Shown: positions 49,240 to 58,885 of the stretch, in pieces | Position numbering within the stretch: the stretch's first letter is position 1 | Layout: each line of letters begins with the position of its first letter | NCBI GenBank assembly: GCA_963693285.1 | Contig: OY848917.1 | Location: 27,715,745 to 27,779,744 of the forward strand | From: Xestospongia muta | Lineage: Eukaryota; Porifera; Demospongiae; Haplosclerida; Petrosiidae | DNA: 64,000 bases | Direction of reading: 5' to 3' | Notes under the pieces: generated by a model | Seen by the model: the letters and a program-made list of their open reading frames with translations, nothing else | What the model was told of the DNA's origin: nothing | Database searches by the model: none | Translations under genes and position numbers: made by a program

Positions 49240-49800
49240 GTAACAAATAATGGCTATGGAACAAATGGTCAAACTCGCCTAGTGAAAATCATTCAGGAAT
49301 TTTTGACACAAAAGATAACACAGCAAATGGTTTGGTAAGTTCATTGGTACAGTTTGGTTACCATTTATCATATACAGCAGTGACATTATGTGTAATAGAT
49401 AGAAGCATTCAATAAATGTTATAATGTAGGAACCAATTTGTACAATAAAACGATACTTTCTCAAATAAAAAAAAAAAAGATAAACAGCACATTAGGGTTG
49501 CACTAATATTAACAATAACATTTGTCCAAATGAAAGTCCATTTAATGAGCTATGGAAGAAGACAAAAACACAGTAGCCGGTCCCATCCACAGTGTTAAAA
49601 GTGGATACCAGAATGGATCAAATAAGTAAAGTATAATAATATATAAGGTAACCAAGTGAGTCCAAAAGTTTCCAAAGTCATTATGTATAACAAAAACATA
49701 ATTAATATATACACTGCAAGAATGAGATATCTGTTGTTAGTAACTGCTAATGATGTATGGCTCACTGAGAACATTGGCAACTTTATCTCTGGTTACTTAA
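49240..49800 (-). pseudogene. PAQR pseudogene in copy 2
   Basis: Duplicate of the broken copy at 34135-34700, carrying the same deletion of the DYxGI motif. Confidence 0.7.
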
Positions 49801-50275
49801 TCCATGTTGTTTATAATTTAATATCCTAACACCTTACAATACTAAAGGAAGATATTATCATGTGTTATTACCAGTCTGTCTCTTATTACTGTCTTAAGGA
49901 AAGTAATATTAGCTTGTACAGGTGTCAAATTTATTAAGAAGAACAGTTACTAGATAATAAAGAAGTGTAAAGGTTAATCCATTAATAGTATAACTAATAG
50001 AACTATAAGCATTGACATAACCATACATTATTCCAATGTTTTATATAAAAGTTGATAGTCATGTCCAATATAATATAGTATTTGAAGTCTGTTCTATCAA
50101 TTAACTTTTGTTATAGCTCATTTACAATTTATGTGCAGTTAACATTGGTAAATAGTGTAATCACAGACTACATATTATGATTTGTTTATAATGATATTAC
50201 ACATTTTTTATTCAAATGAAAATAAAAATTAATTGGTGAATTGCTTTATGTATAAAATTGAATAATTACAATCTG
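49801..50275. other. PAQR intergenic spacer, copy 2
   Basis: Matches 34700-35170. No gene seen. Confidence 0.5.
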
Positions 50276-51250
50276 TTAATTGATTTTATTAATTTTAAAT
50301 TCATCAGAAAGATAAAGATGGACTAATATTGCTATAATTAAAAGTCCAATAAAGAAAAATATAAAGAATGGAAAAAATGTACTGTCAAAACTGCCCACAT
50401 AATAATCACTGTAAGTAAGAGTAGAATAGTATAGTTTTGCATCCAATTGAACAGTATATAATTGAATGAAACATAACACAACACTTGTCACATGGAACAA
50501 TTGATGGCTATGGAAAAAGTAGTCAAATTTGCCTGGTGAAAATCGTTCAGGAATTCTTGACACAAAAAAGAACACCATTGTGAGTGTCAAAAAATATATC
50601 AACAAATGGGTTGGTATATTCAATGGTACAGTTTCATTACCATTTATCATATACAACAGCAAATTAGAGTAAAATGGAAAGAAGCTTACCATATATTGTA
50701 TAATGTATGAACTAATTTGTACAATAAAACGATACTTTTGCAAAGAAAAAAAAGATAAACAACCCATTAGGGTTGCACTTAGATTAACAATAACATTTGT
50801 CCAGATGAAAGTCCATTTATAATCAAATAAAGATTCTCTTAATGGTCGCTCGTAGAAGTAACATGCTAAGCTGCCACCCATCATATTACTACTGATACCA
50901 TGATAATCAATGATAAAGCATATTTTGCGATACAATTTGGATTTACATCCAAATAAATGTGCTATGGAAGAAGTCAAAAATGTAATAACGTGTCCCAACC
51001 ACAGTGTTAAGAGTGGATACCAGAATGGATCAGATAAGTCAAGTCTACATGACATATAAGGTAACCACACTATCCACAACAGAAATGGAATGAAATGAGT
51101 CCAAAAGTTTCCACAGTCATTATGTACAACAAAAGCATACTTGATACACTGCCAGATAGAGATATCTGTTTGTCGATATCCATTAATGATGTATGGCTCC
51201 CTAAAAAATGGTGAAACTTTGCTTCGAGTTACCAAGTGCTGCATGTTCAT
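50276..51250 (-). CDS. Class II PAQR, intact copy 2
   Basis: 324 aa, duplicate of 35174-36142. A change before the usual start gives MNMQHLV, two residues longer; either ATG could be used. FREPYIINGYR, HNDCGNFWTH, HLFGCKSKLY...DYHGIS and RIPERFSPGKFDYFFHSHQLFHV are all intact. Differences from copy 1 are scattered substitutions (for example GYRQT against GYRPT). The intact frame after duplication suggests that function is retained in both, or that the duplication is very recent. Confidence 0.85.
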   Translation of the reverse strand: MNMQHLVTRSKVSPFFREPYIINGYRQTDISIWQCIKYAFVVHNDCGNFWTHFIPFLLWIVWLPYMSCRLDLSDPFWYPLLTLWLGHVITFLTSSIAHLFGCKSKLYRKICFIIDYHGISSNMMGGSLACYFYERPLRESLFDYKWTFIWTNVIVNLSATLMGCLSFFSLQKYRFIVQISSYIIQYMVSFFPFYSNLLLYMINGNETVPLNIPTHLLIYFLTLTMVFFFVSRIPERFSPGKFDYFFHSHQLFHVTSVVLCFIQLYTVQLDAKLYYSTLTYSDYYVGSFDSTFFPFFIFFFIGLLIIAILVHLYLSDEFKINKIN

Positions 51251-51671
51251 TTAGAAAGGATCTTCTATTGACAGATCTGCTAAAGTTGCTACTGGAGGAT
51301 ATACTGTTAACACCTATTGCTATAAATCCAATTAAAATGACATGTATTTAACCAGGAAGGAAGTACTATGTGTTATATTTTACAGGTCTATTATATTTGA
51401 TAAGGAAGAGAAATTAACACATGATGTTTGGTACACCTGTCACTACAGATCAAAAAATAAATATGACAAAAGTCATGTGTTCACAAGAGCATAAATTAAG
51501 TTATCAACTACATGTCACAAAGTATTGTCAGTTTACATGTTGTACAAACAGTTTCAATTATACATGTAGTATGATCTACATGTATGTACATGAACTACAT
51601 GATAGATAGTTAATATATATATAATAAACATAAGTGTAAACATTCAATAACGTATTATTATAGTTATAATG
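51251..51671. other. 5' flank of PAQR copy 2
   Basis: Non-coding, with the shared aaagtattgtcagtttacatg block, up to the truncated LTR. Confidence 0.5.
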
Positions 51672-51840
51672 TGTAACAGAGAGTGTTATTTGGCTACTAG
51701 ATAAGTTGGCTACTTGTCTGGACAGACTCACTGTGCTGCCCTAAAACACTTTCTTTTATAAGATATTTAGACAGGAAATGACATAATATTAATGTACTAA
51801 CAAAAAACAAACAAAATATAGTTATCAGTCCAGGTGACTG
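51672..51840 (-). repeat. 3' LTR of Ty3 element, copy 2, truncated
   Basis: Starts tgtaacagagagtgtt like the other LTRs and matches for about 165 bp up to cagtccaggtgac, then breaks at the inverted repeat at 51843-51891. Confidence 0.8.
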
Positions 51841-51842
51841 CA

Positions 51843-51891
51843 CCTAGTGTCAGCACCTAGACTAGTTATCAGTCTAGGTGCTGACACTAGG
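51843..51891. repeat. Perfect 21-bp inverted repeat at deletion junction
   Basis: cctagtgtcagcacctagact (51843-51863), spacer agttatc, then its exact reverse complement (51871-51891). The right arm continues into Ty3 pol sequence (equivalent to 37363 onward) and the left side joins the broken LTR. Not a terminator; it marks a rearrangement. Confidence 0.85.
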
Positions 51892-52254
51892 GCTTGTTTC
51901 AGAGTGTTAAAAGCTTGTTCAACTAATAAAGGAGTCCATATGATCTGTTCAGGTTGATTTTTCTTTGTTAATTCAGTAAGTGGTTCTGCCAAAGAAGCAT
52001 AGTTTCTAACAAAACGTCAGTAGTATCCATTTAAGCCCAAGAAAGCACAGACATTTTTCTTAGTCTTCGGTTCCATTGTCTTGAATAGCTTTCACTTTGG
52101 CAATTTCAGGAAGTACTCCACCATTTCCCATCTCATATCCTAAGTAGGAACAACTGTTAAATGCAAATTTACATTTACTCATTTTGATGGTTAGCTCAGC
52201 TTGTTGGAGTCTTTCTAGTACTTCTTCAATATGTTGGAGATGCTCGTCCTATTT

Positions 52255-53139
52255 GTTGCTACGTATAACTACATCATCTAAATATACTCCAGTAAACTTC
52301 TCAGTTCCTCGTAGCACCTTGTCCATGAGTCTTTGAAAAGTTGCCGGAGCTCCACTTAAACCAAACAGCAAGACCGTAAATTGAAGTAAACCAATATGTG
52401 ATCTGAAAGCTGTTTTTGCTTTATCGTCTTCATGGATAGGAACTTGCTAGTACCCTTTAGCCAAGTCTAGAGTAGTCAAGTATATAGCTCTACCCACAGC
52501 ATCTAGTAGATCATCTATATGGGGCATAGGGTAGGCATTGAACTTGTGAGTTGGTTTAGTTTCCGAAAATCTATGCCACCGTTTTTCTTCATAACTATTA
52601 CCATTGGTGATGACCATTCACTCTCTGACTCTTTCACAATACCAATCTTTTCCATCTCTTCTAGTTCTTTCGTTACAGCTTCCTTGTATGCTGGTGGTAA
52701 TTGGTATGGTTTTTGACATATTGGGCTGACACTCATCAGTTGATATCTTTTGTTGTATCAGTGTTTTACATCCTGGTAGGCTAATAGTTACGGTTGGATA
52801 CTTCTGTATCAGCTTCACTAGTTGGCTTTTCTGATCTTCACTGAGCTCCTGGTTGATTTGAGGTCTTTGTCGATCTGTTCGTTCATAAAGCTCCACGTTA
52901 GAATCCTCTTCAACTGTATTAGAGTAACTTGAAACTGTTTCTGTACGGGAAAACCACTTTTTAAGCAAATTAATGTGGTATACCTTTGTGTTTCCTTCAG
53001 AGTCTATTATGACTTCATAATTAACTCGTCCAAGTTTTTGTTTGATTTTGAAAAGACCTTGCCATTTTCTCATGAACTTCTTTTGACTGTCCCTGTCCGG
53101 CAATAGGAGTAGTACTTGGTCCCCTACTTCTATCTTCAT
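52255..53139 (-). pseudogene. Integrase C-terminus joined to reverse transcriptase, Ty3 copy 2
   Basis: A single frame (52618-53139) runs from the integrase tail (VGDQVLLLLPDRD, KWQGLFKIK, VYHINLLKKWF) through a linker (SEDQKSQLVKLIQKYP) to the start of the reverse transcriptase region, where it shifts frame. RT motifs follow at 52515-52736 (KPYQLPPAYKEAVTKELEEM, SSPMVIVMKKNGG) and in broken pieces to 52255. The frame across the border shows that integrase really precedes RT in this element. Confidence 0.8.
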
Positions 53140-53339
53140 CTCTCAAGCTTTACTGTCATACCATGTTTTCTGTTTCTGTTGATCCTGCTTCAGATGTTCT
53201 TTTACCAGCTGTTGTTTATTTTTCATTCTTTGATGAGTGGTAGTAACATATGTAGTGACATCTTCACTAGTATCTTCTGTTGGTATCCATTCTTCCATTA
53301 GTATATCCAGTAATCCTCTAACATCTCTGGAATAAATCT

Positions 53340-53830
53340 TAAATCTTTCAACAAGACCGTTGGTTTGGGGATGGTAACGAACTAGTATGTATAGATTTGA
53401 TTCTGAGTAGTTTGTGTAGTTCTTGTAACAATTCTGACATAAAGTTAGTGTCTTGGTCGGTTAGAATTTCTCTAGGAACTCCATGATGACTAAATAGGTT
53501 CATGAGTTTTTCAGCTACTGATGTTGCAGTTATAGTGGTCATCGCATAAGCTTCGGGATAGTGTGTGGCGTAGTTAGAAATAACCGAGACAAACTGTTTT
53601 CCAGCAGCTGTCTTTGGGAGTGGTCCAATCACATCCATAGCTATTCTTTCAAATGGTTCTCCAATTATTGGCATTGGAACCAATGGTACTTTCTGACCTC
53701 GTCTGGCTAATTTCTGACACTCAACACAAGCCCTACAATAGTCTGCCACGTTTTTTGTGACACTAGGCCACCAGAAACGTCATCTAGTGTTCTTTTTCTT
53801 CCTAGATGACCTGCCATCAGAACATTGTGA
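53340..53830 (-). pseudogene. Integrase zinc finger and core, Ty3 copy 2
   Basis: CRACVECQ, MDVIGPLP and LTDQDTNF (G changed to D after the second catalytic Asp) on the reverse strand. About 90 bp present in copy 1 (between the core and the C-terminal part) are missing near 53340. Confidence 0.75.
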
Positions 53831-54149
53831 GCTAGTTCGAGTACTCATTTATGGTACTGTAGAACCACCTGGTGGACAATCTCAGCTGGTTTGACTCTAG
53901 GCTCCATTGTTGACACAACACTCCAGATATTTGTATTTTAAACTGAGGTTGTTCATATTGTTCCCATTGTTGAATTTCAGGGTCCTTGTTTTGTAGCTGA
54001 GAGAGTCTTTGTTTGATACTGTTTTCATTGAGCTCATTTCTGCGCTCTAGTTAGGTACTCCTTGTGTTTTTTCCTGTATCAAATGAAGAGTTATCAAAAG
54101 GAAATTGTTCACCTATTGATGGATTGTGTTTTTCTTTTTGAGTTTTCTG

Positions 54150-54482
54150 TTATTGTGCTTGAGCTCTGGTTGTGACAGTGTAAGATGTTTCAGAGGGTCC
54201 TAGCTGTTCTCTTGCTGTTTGCTTTTCCTCTAAATTCATTGCATATATAAGGTGTTTCATCAGTGGCAGATCCATTCCTAACAATGCATCTTTCTGCAAC
54301 TGTTCAGAGACAGCAACATCTATTTCATATGAGTGTCCATCCAGTTCAATTTTTGCCTTTACCACTGGATACGTCTGAGTGCCAGCAGTGTTTCTCATCT
54401 GTACAAACTGTCCTGAACTATCACACTGTGGGGAAAACTTTCTGTGAATGAGTGTCATTGAGCTTCCTGTATCCAAGTGCAT
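54150..54482 (-). pseudogene. Aspartic protease, Ty3 copy 2
   Basis: Same 110-codon frame as copy 1, with an intact DTGSS active site. It overlaps gag by 28 bp in another frame. Confidence 0.75.
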
Positions 54483-55081
54483 CTTACTAGCAGGTAGTCC
54501 GTTGATATGTCCACTCCGGACATGCGTTTCACTAATGGTGTTTGACTAACATAGCTCTTTTCTTCACATTCACGAGCATAATGTCCTGTTTTTCCACACT
54601 TGAAACATCCTTGTTCAACCTTAGTAGTTGTATTTTCCCCTTTCACAGCATCTGATTTTTGTTTGTTGCTGCTTCTTCTTCTTGAGTCTGTAGTAGAGGT
54701 TGTTTGGATAAATGTTGCTCGACTGAGACTTGGAGAGGTAATATCTTTCCTATTTGACAAATATAGCTGCATCAGCTCAGCCACTCGTTCCTCATTCTCT
54801 GGTTGGTGGTCCTTAATCCAGATCTTCACGTCTCTTGGTAGATTGATTAATAGATCCTTCACTAATACCTTATCAATGAGCTGGTGTGAACCTTTGTCTG
54901 GTGTAAACCAGCATCTGATGAGCTTACTCTTTGTCATGACACAGTCTTCTGGCTCTTGATCCTTGGTCCATTTTGCTTCACAAAATGTTCTTCTATTGGG
55001 CTCAGGTGTCACATCAAAACGTTTCAGTAATGCTTCTTTCAATTCTCTATATGTTGTCAACTCTTTCAGACATCCATACAT
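54455..55081 (-). CDS. Gag capsid-nucleocapsid of Ty3/Gmr1-like element
   Basis: 208 codons open. The N-terminal half reads LKEALLKRFDVTPEPNRRTF...DQEPEDCVMTKSKLIRCW, then LINLPRDVKIWIKDHQPENEERVAELMQLYL. This spacing (LKxAILxRF, RxxF, LPxxVxxWVxxxxPxxxEEAxxL) is that of SCAN domains. SCAN is known to derive from Gmr1-like gag. The zinc knuckle CFKCGKTGHYAREC (C-x2-C-x4-H-x4-C) follows. The ORF lacks a clear ATG in context and the upstream gag frame (55195-55545) is separate, so an interruption lies at about 55081-55195. Confidence 0.7.
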   Translation of the reverse strand: MYGCLKELTTYRELKEALLKRFDVTPEPNRRTFCEAKWTKDQEPEDCVMTKSKLIRCWFTPDKGSHQLIDKVLVKDLLINLPRDVKIWIKDHQPENEERVAELMQLYLSNRKDITSPSLSRATFIQTTSTTDSRRRSSNKQKSDAVKGENTTTKVEQGCFKCGKTGHYARECEEKSYVSQTPLVKRMSGVDISTDYLLVRCTWIQEAQ

Positions 55082-55194
55082 GGCTCTAGCCCAACAATGG
55101 TGCTAGTTGAAGTCTCCACTGGTCTTCCTCAATCTCCTGTAGTTGCATAGTGGTCTCAAAGGCATCCAAGAAATCCTGTATCTTTTCTGTATCA

Positions 55195-55545
55195 TTAAAA
55201 AGGGGCAATTGTTAGAGTAGTCACTTGCGGTTTTCTTTCCATTGGTCTTTCTCTGTTTGGCTCATATTGAGCTTGTCGTTGTTCCATAAATTGTTGTTGG
55301 AATTCCATCATATGTTGTTGACTGTCACTCAAAGCTACTATAGCAGCTACGATCTTATCCATTTCCACAGTTGGTTTCTTTCTCTTTTTCCATACCTTTT
55401 CTATGCCTTCCTCATCTGATAGAGCTAAATCTCTATAATCCACACGAGATATATGTTGAAGTCCTGACCACTTTGATGTATGTTCAGTTTCATTATCTTC
55501 TTCTAAACCCCAAAGAGTTAAGGAGTTGTCCATATGACTTAGCAA
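55195..55545 (-). pseudogene. Gag N-terminal part of Ty3/Gmr1-like element
   Basis: 117 codons with an acidic N-terminus, a basic stretch (VWKKRKKPTVEMDK) and a Gln-rich likely coiled coil (DSQQHMMEFQQQFMEQRQ). It lies between the 5' LTR and the SCAN-like capsid frame in the same orientation. The two frames are separated by breaks. Confidence 0.55.
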
Positions 55546-55696
55546 TGATTCATTGTTATTAGAAGAGATAGCACAGAGCTGATCTTGCTACCTCTTTTGT
55601 TGCATAAGTTGTAACAGGGTGGGTTATCCCTGTAGACAGTACACCCTGAGCTTGTAACTTTATAGCTTGATGGGTCTTGAAGGTCTTCTGTTTCTT

Positions 55697-55717
55697 CAGA
55701 TCCCACCACTGCCACCA
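55697..55717 (-). promoter_or_regulatory. Candidate primer-binding site
   Basis: Reverse strand TGGTGGCAGTGGTGGGATCT starts two bases after the inner end of the 5' LTR, as expected for a tRNA primer site beginning TGG. I cannot name the tRNA. Confidence 0.45.
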
Positions 55718-55719
55718 AA

Positions 55720-56080
55720 TGTAACAGAGAGTGTTATTCGGCTACTAGATAAATTGGCTACTTGTCTGGACAGACTCACTGTGCTGCCCTAAAACACTTT
55801 GTTTTATAAGATATTTAGACAGTAAAAGACATAATATTAATGTACTAACAAAAAACAAACAAAATATAGTTATCAGTCCAGGTGACTCTGTCACATGGCT
55901 TAAAGTAGAAATTATTTTGATTGGTCAATGATCAAGTGATCCTTTCAGGTTATCCTTTAGCTATAGGTAAGAAATTAAATTGTACAGGTAACTGTACAAT
56001 TATCTCCATACTAATTAATTCAGTCTATCAGGTGTATGTAATTCAATTAGAGGCCTTATCATCAATCAGCTCCTGTAACA
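55720..56080 (-). repeat. 5' LTR of the Ty3/Gmr1-like element
   Basis: 361 bp, starting tgtaacagag and ending gctcctgtaaca on the plus strand (TG...CA on either strand). It matches the 3' LTR at 36585-36931. No 5-bp target duplication is seen between the outer flanks (ttataata at the left of 36585, agtatgatta at the right of 56080). Confidence 0.85.
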
Positions 56081-56252
56081 AGTATGATTACTCATAATGC
56101 ATACGAATGCATAGGAATGTATATATTTAATGTGTAATACTTTAATAATTGACTGTAACAATAATCATGTCATCTTACAATTCTTATGTGAAGAGTACAA
56201 ACATTTTTGCCATAATTCTGATGTAATAAACACAATTAAGATGCTTATTACT
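56081..56252. repeat. Displaced piece of the duplication spacer
   Basis: agtatgattactcataatgc through aagatgcttattactg matches 32641-32813 and the corresponding part of copy 2. It then changes abruptly to PAQR sequence at 56253. Confidence 0.75.
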
Positions 56253-56650
56253 GATGATTTTATTAATTTTAAATTCATCAGAAAGATAAAGATGGACTAA
56301 TATTGCTATAATTAAAAATCCGATAAAGAAAAATACAAAGAATGGGAAAATGTACTGTTAAAAATGCTCACATAATATTCACTGTAAGTAAGAGTAGAAT
56401 AGTATAGTTGTGCATTCAATTGAACAGTATACAATTGAATGAAACATAACACAACATTTGTCACATGGAACAATTAATGACTATGGAACAAATAGTCCAA
56501 CTCACCTGGTGAAAATTGTTCAGGAATTTTTGACACAAAAGACAACACAGCAAATGGTTTAGTAAGTTCATTGATATAGTTTGGTTACCATTTATCATAT
56601 ACAGCAGTGACATTATGTGTAATAGAAAGAAGCTTTTAATAAATGTTATA
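56253..56650 (-). pseudogene. PAQR 3' fragment
   Basis: The reverse strand matches the C-terminal third of intact PAQR genes (last helix, HSHQ region near 56460-56520 with changes, NGNQT region near 56590) and stops at about 56650. Several substitutions break the frame. Confidence 0.65.
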
Positions 56651-56717
56651 ATGTAGGAATATTTTATGAATAAAAGATATATTTTATGAATAAAATATTA
56701 TGAATAATTACAATCTG

Positions 56718-57686
56718 TTAATTGATTTTATTAATTTTAAATTCATCAGAAAGATAAAGATGGACTAATATTGCTATAATTAAAAATCCACTAAAGAAAA
56801 ATACAAAGAATGGAATAAATGTACTTTTAAAACTGCCCACATAATAATCACTGTAAGTAAGAGTAGAATAGTATAGTTGTGCATTCAATTGAACAGTATA
56901 CAATTGAATGAAACATAACACAACATTTGTCACATGGAACAATTGATGGCTATGGAAGAAATAGTCAAACTTGCCTGGTGAAAATCGTTCAGGAATTCTT
57001 GACACAAAAAAGAACACAGCAATGAGTGCCAAACAATATAGCAACAAATAGGTTGGTAAATTCGCTGGTACAGTTTGGTTACCATTTATCATATACAACA
57101 GCAACTTAAAATGAAATGGAAAGAAGCTTACTATAAATGGTATAATGTATGAACCAATTCGTACAATAAAACGATACTTTCGCAAATAAAAACGAGATAA
57201 ACAACACATTAGGGTTGCACTTAGATTAACAATAACATTTGTCCAGATAAAAGTCCATTTATAATCAAATAGAGATTCTCCTAATGGTCGCTCATAGAAA
57301 TAGTAAGCTATGCTGCCACCCATCATGTAACTACTGATACCATGATAATCAATCATAAAGCATATATTGCGATACAATTTGGATTTACATCCAAATAAAT
57401 GAGCTATGGAAGAAGTCAAAAACACGGTAGCCTGTCCCAACCACAGTGTTAAGAGTGGATACCAGAATGGATCAGATAAGTCAAGTCTACATGACATATA
57501 AGGTAACCACACTATCCACAACAGAAATGGAATGAAGTGAGTCCAAAAGTTTCCACAGTCATTATGTACAACAAAAGCATACTTGATACACTGCCAGATA
57601 GAGATATCTGTTTGTCGGTATCCATTAATGATGTATGGCTCCCTAAAAAATGGTGAAACTTTGCTTCGAGTTATCAAGTGCTGCAT
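56718..57686 (-). CDS. Class II PAQR, array unit 1
   Basis: 322 aa, all three PAQR motifs intact (HNDCGNFWTH; HLFGCKSKLY...DYHGIS; RIPERFSPGKFDYFFHSHQLFHV) and seven hydrophobic segments. It differs from units 2 and 3 in the sixth-helix region (NGNQTVPANLPTYLLLYCLALIAV against NGNETVPMDITTHLLIYFLTLTMV), while the N-terminal 150 residues are nearly identical. This patchwork suggests conversion or unequal exchange. The start ATG follows an in-frame TAA three codons upstream. Confidence 0.85.
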   Translation of the reverse strand: MQHLITRSKVSPFFREPYIINGYRQTDISIWQCIKYAFVVHNDCGNFWTHFIPFLLWIVWLPYMSCRLDLSDPFWYPLLTLWLGQATVFLTSSIAHLFGCKSKLYRNICFMIDYHGISSYMMGGSIAYYFYERPLGESLFDYKWTFIWTNVIVNLSATLMCCLSRFYLRKYRFIVRIGSYIIPFIVSFFPFHFKLLLYMINGNQTVPANLPTYLLLYCLALIAVFFFVSRIPERFSPGKFDYFFHSHQLFHVTNVVLCFIQLYTVQLNAQLYYSTLTYSDYYVGSFKSTFIPFFVFFFSGFLIIAILVHLYLSDEFKINKIN

Positions 57687-57689
57687 CTT

Positions 57690-58440
57690 TATTTAGAAAG
57701 GATCTTCTATTGACAGATCTGCTAAAGTTGCTACTGGAGGATATACTGTTAACACCTATTGCTATAAATCCAATTAAAATGACATGTATTTAACTAGGAA
57801 GGAAGTATTATGTGTTATATTTTACAGGTCTATTATATTTGATAAGGAAGAGAAATCAACACATGATGTTTGATACACCTGTCACTACAGATCAAAAAAC
57901 AAATATGACAAATGTCAAGTGTTAACAAGACCATTTATTAACTTCTCAACTACAATAAGATAACTGCCACAAAGTATTGTCAGTTTACATGTTGTACAAA
58001 CACTTTCAATTATACATATGGCTGATCTACATGTATGTACATGAACTACATGATAGATAGTTAATATATATATAATAACATTAGGCCAGTAAACTGTAAA
58101 CATTCAATAAAGTAATATTATAGTTATAATACTTTTCCTATTTTAATAAACTTGTCAAAACAATAGTATACTAATGATACTACTTGGTGAACAATATCAG
58201 TAATGTAGCTTATAGAGGTGAATGAAGTGTAATATACAACTACTAGTACATGATCTGCTAATAAAAGATGGCAAACTACTCACAATTATTCTATAATGAT
58301 TAGTATATGAAATCTGTGAAAAAAACACTAGTTGTCCAATTCATTTGGTGATAATTGGAAGTAAGCTTGTACAAATATTATTTAAGTGGAAACTTAAGGT
58401 CAATTATGATTATTTTCAGACCTAATTTGAAAACATTATT
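57690..58440. other. Array spacer, PAQR 5' flank
   Basis: Non-coding. It holds the conserved flank block (aaagtattgtcagtttacatg) also seen at 15778-15798, 36428-36448 and 51519-51539. Repeated at 60329-61079 and 62968-63718. Confidence 0.5.
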
Positions 58441-58885
58441 TTAAATAATAATCTTATGTAATCTAATCATTTTCACTAAAAAATAAATTACAACAGCCAT
58501 ACTCAGAAGTCCAGGATAGAAAAATATAGAGAATAGGAAAAATGTACTGTTAAAACTGTCCACATAAAAATCACTATAAGTAAGAATGGAATAGAATAGT
58601 TGGAAATCCAATTGAACAGTATATAATTCATTGGGATTTAACACAACACTTGTCACATGGAACAATTGATGGCTATGGAATAAATTGTCAAACTTGCCTT
58701 GTGAGAATTGTTTGGGAATTTTTTACACAAAACAGAATATGGCAATGAGTATCACAAAAATAACAGCACATGCTTGATACACTGCCAGACAGAGATATCT
58801 GTTTTTCAGTAACTGTTAATGATATATGGCTCCCTGAAGACTATGGCAACTTTATCTCTGGTTACTAAATCCATATTGTTTATCA
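58441..58885 (-). pseudogene. PAQR pseudogene, array unit 1
   Basis: C-terminal piece (FHVTSVVL...YTVQLDFQL, last helix) joined by a large internal deletion to an N-terminal piece near 58780-58870. All central helices and the HLF...DYHGI motif are missing. Confidence 0.75.

Larger units (their letters stand above)
40429..54807. repeat. Large tandem duplication, copy 2
   Basis: 14,379 bp homologous to 22853-40428. The 3.2-kb size difference comes mainly from the non-LTR insertion in copy 1 (2.6 kb) and a deletion in the Ty3 element of copy 2 (around 51840, about 0.55 kb), with smaller indels both ways. Confidence 0.85.
51672..54807 (-). mobile_element. Ty3/Gmr1-like element, part inside duplication copy 2
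   Basis: Same order as copy 1 on the reverse strand: gag, protease (54150-54482), integrase (about 53030-53830), reverse transcriptase (about 52255-52740) and the start of RNase H (to about 51872). The rest of RNase H and half the LTR are deleted. The element continues without a break to its 5' LTR at 55720-56080, so this is the copy with the complete 5' end. Confidence 0.8.

Noticed and set aside
51843..51891. Intrinsic terminator or regulatory hairpin
   Set aside because: The genome is eukaryotic, no T run follows, and the repeat sits exactly at an LTR/pol deletion junction.
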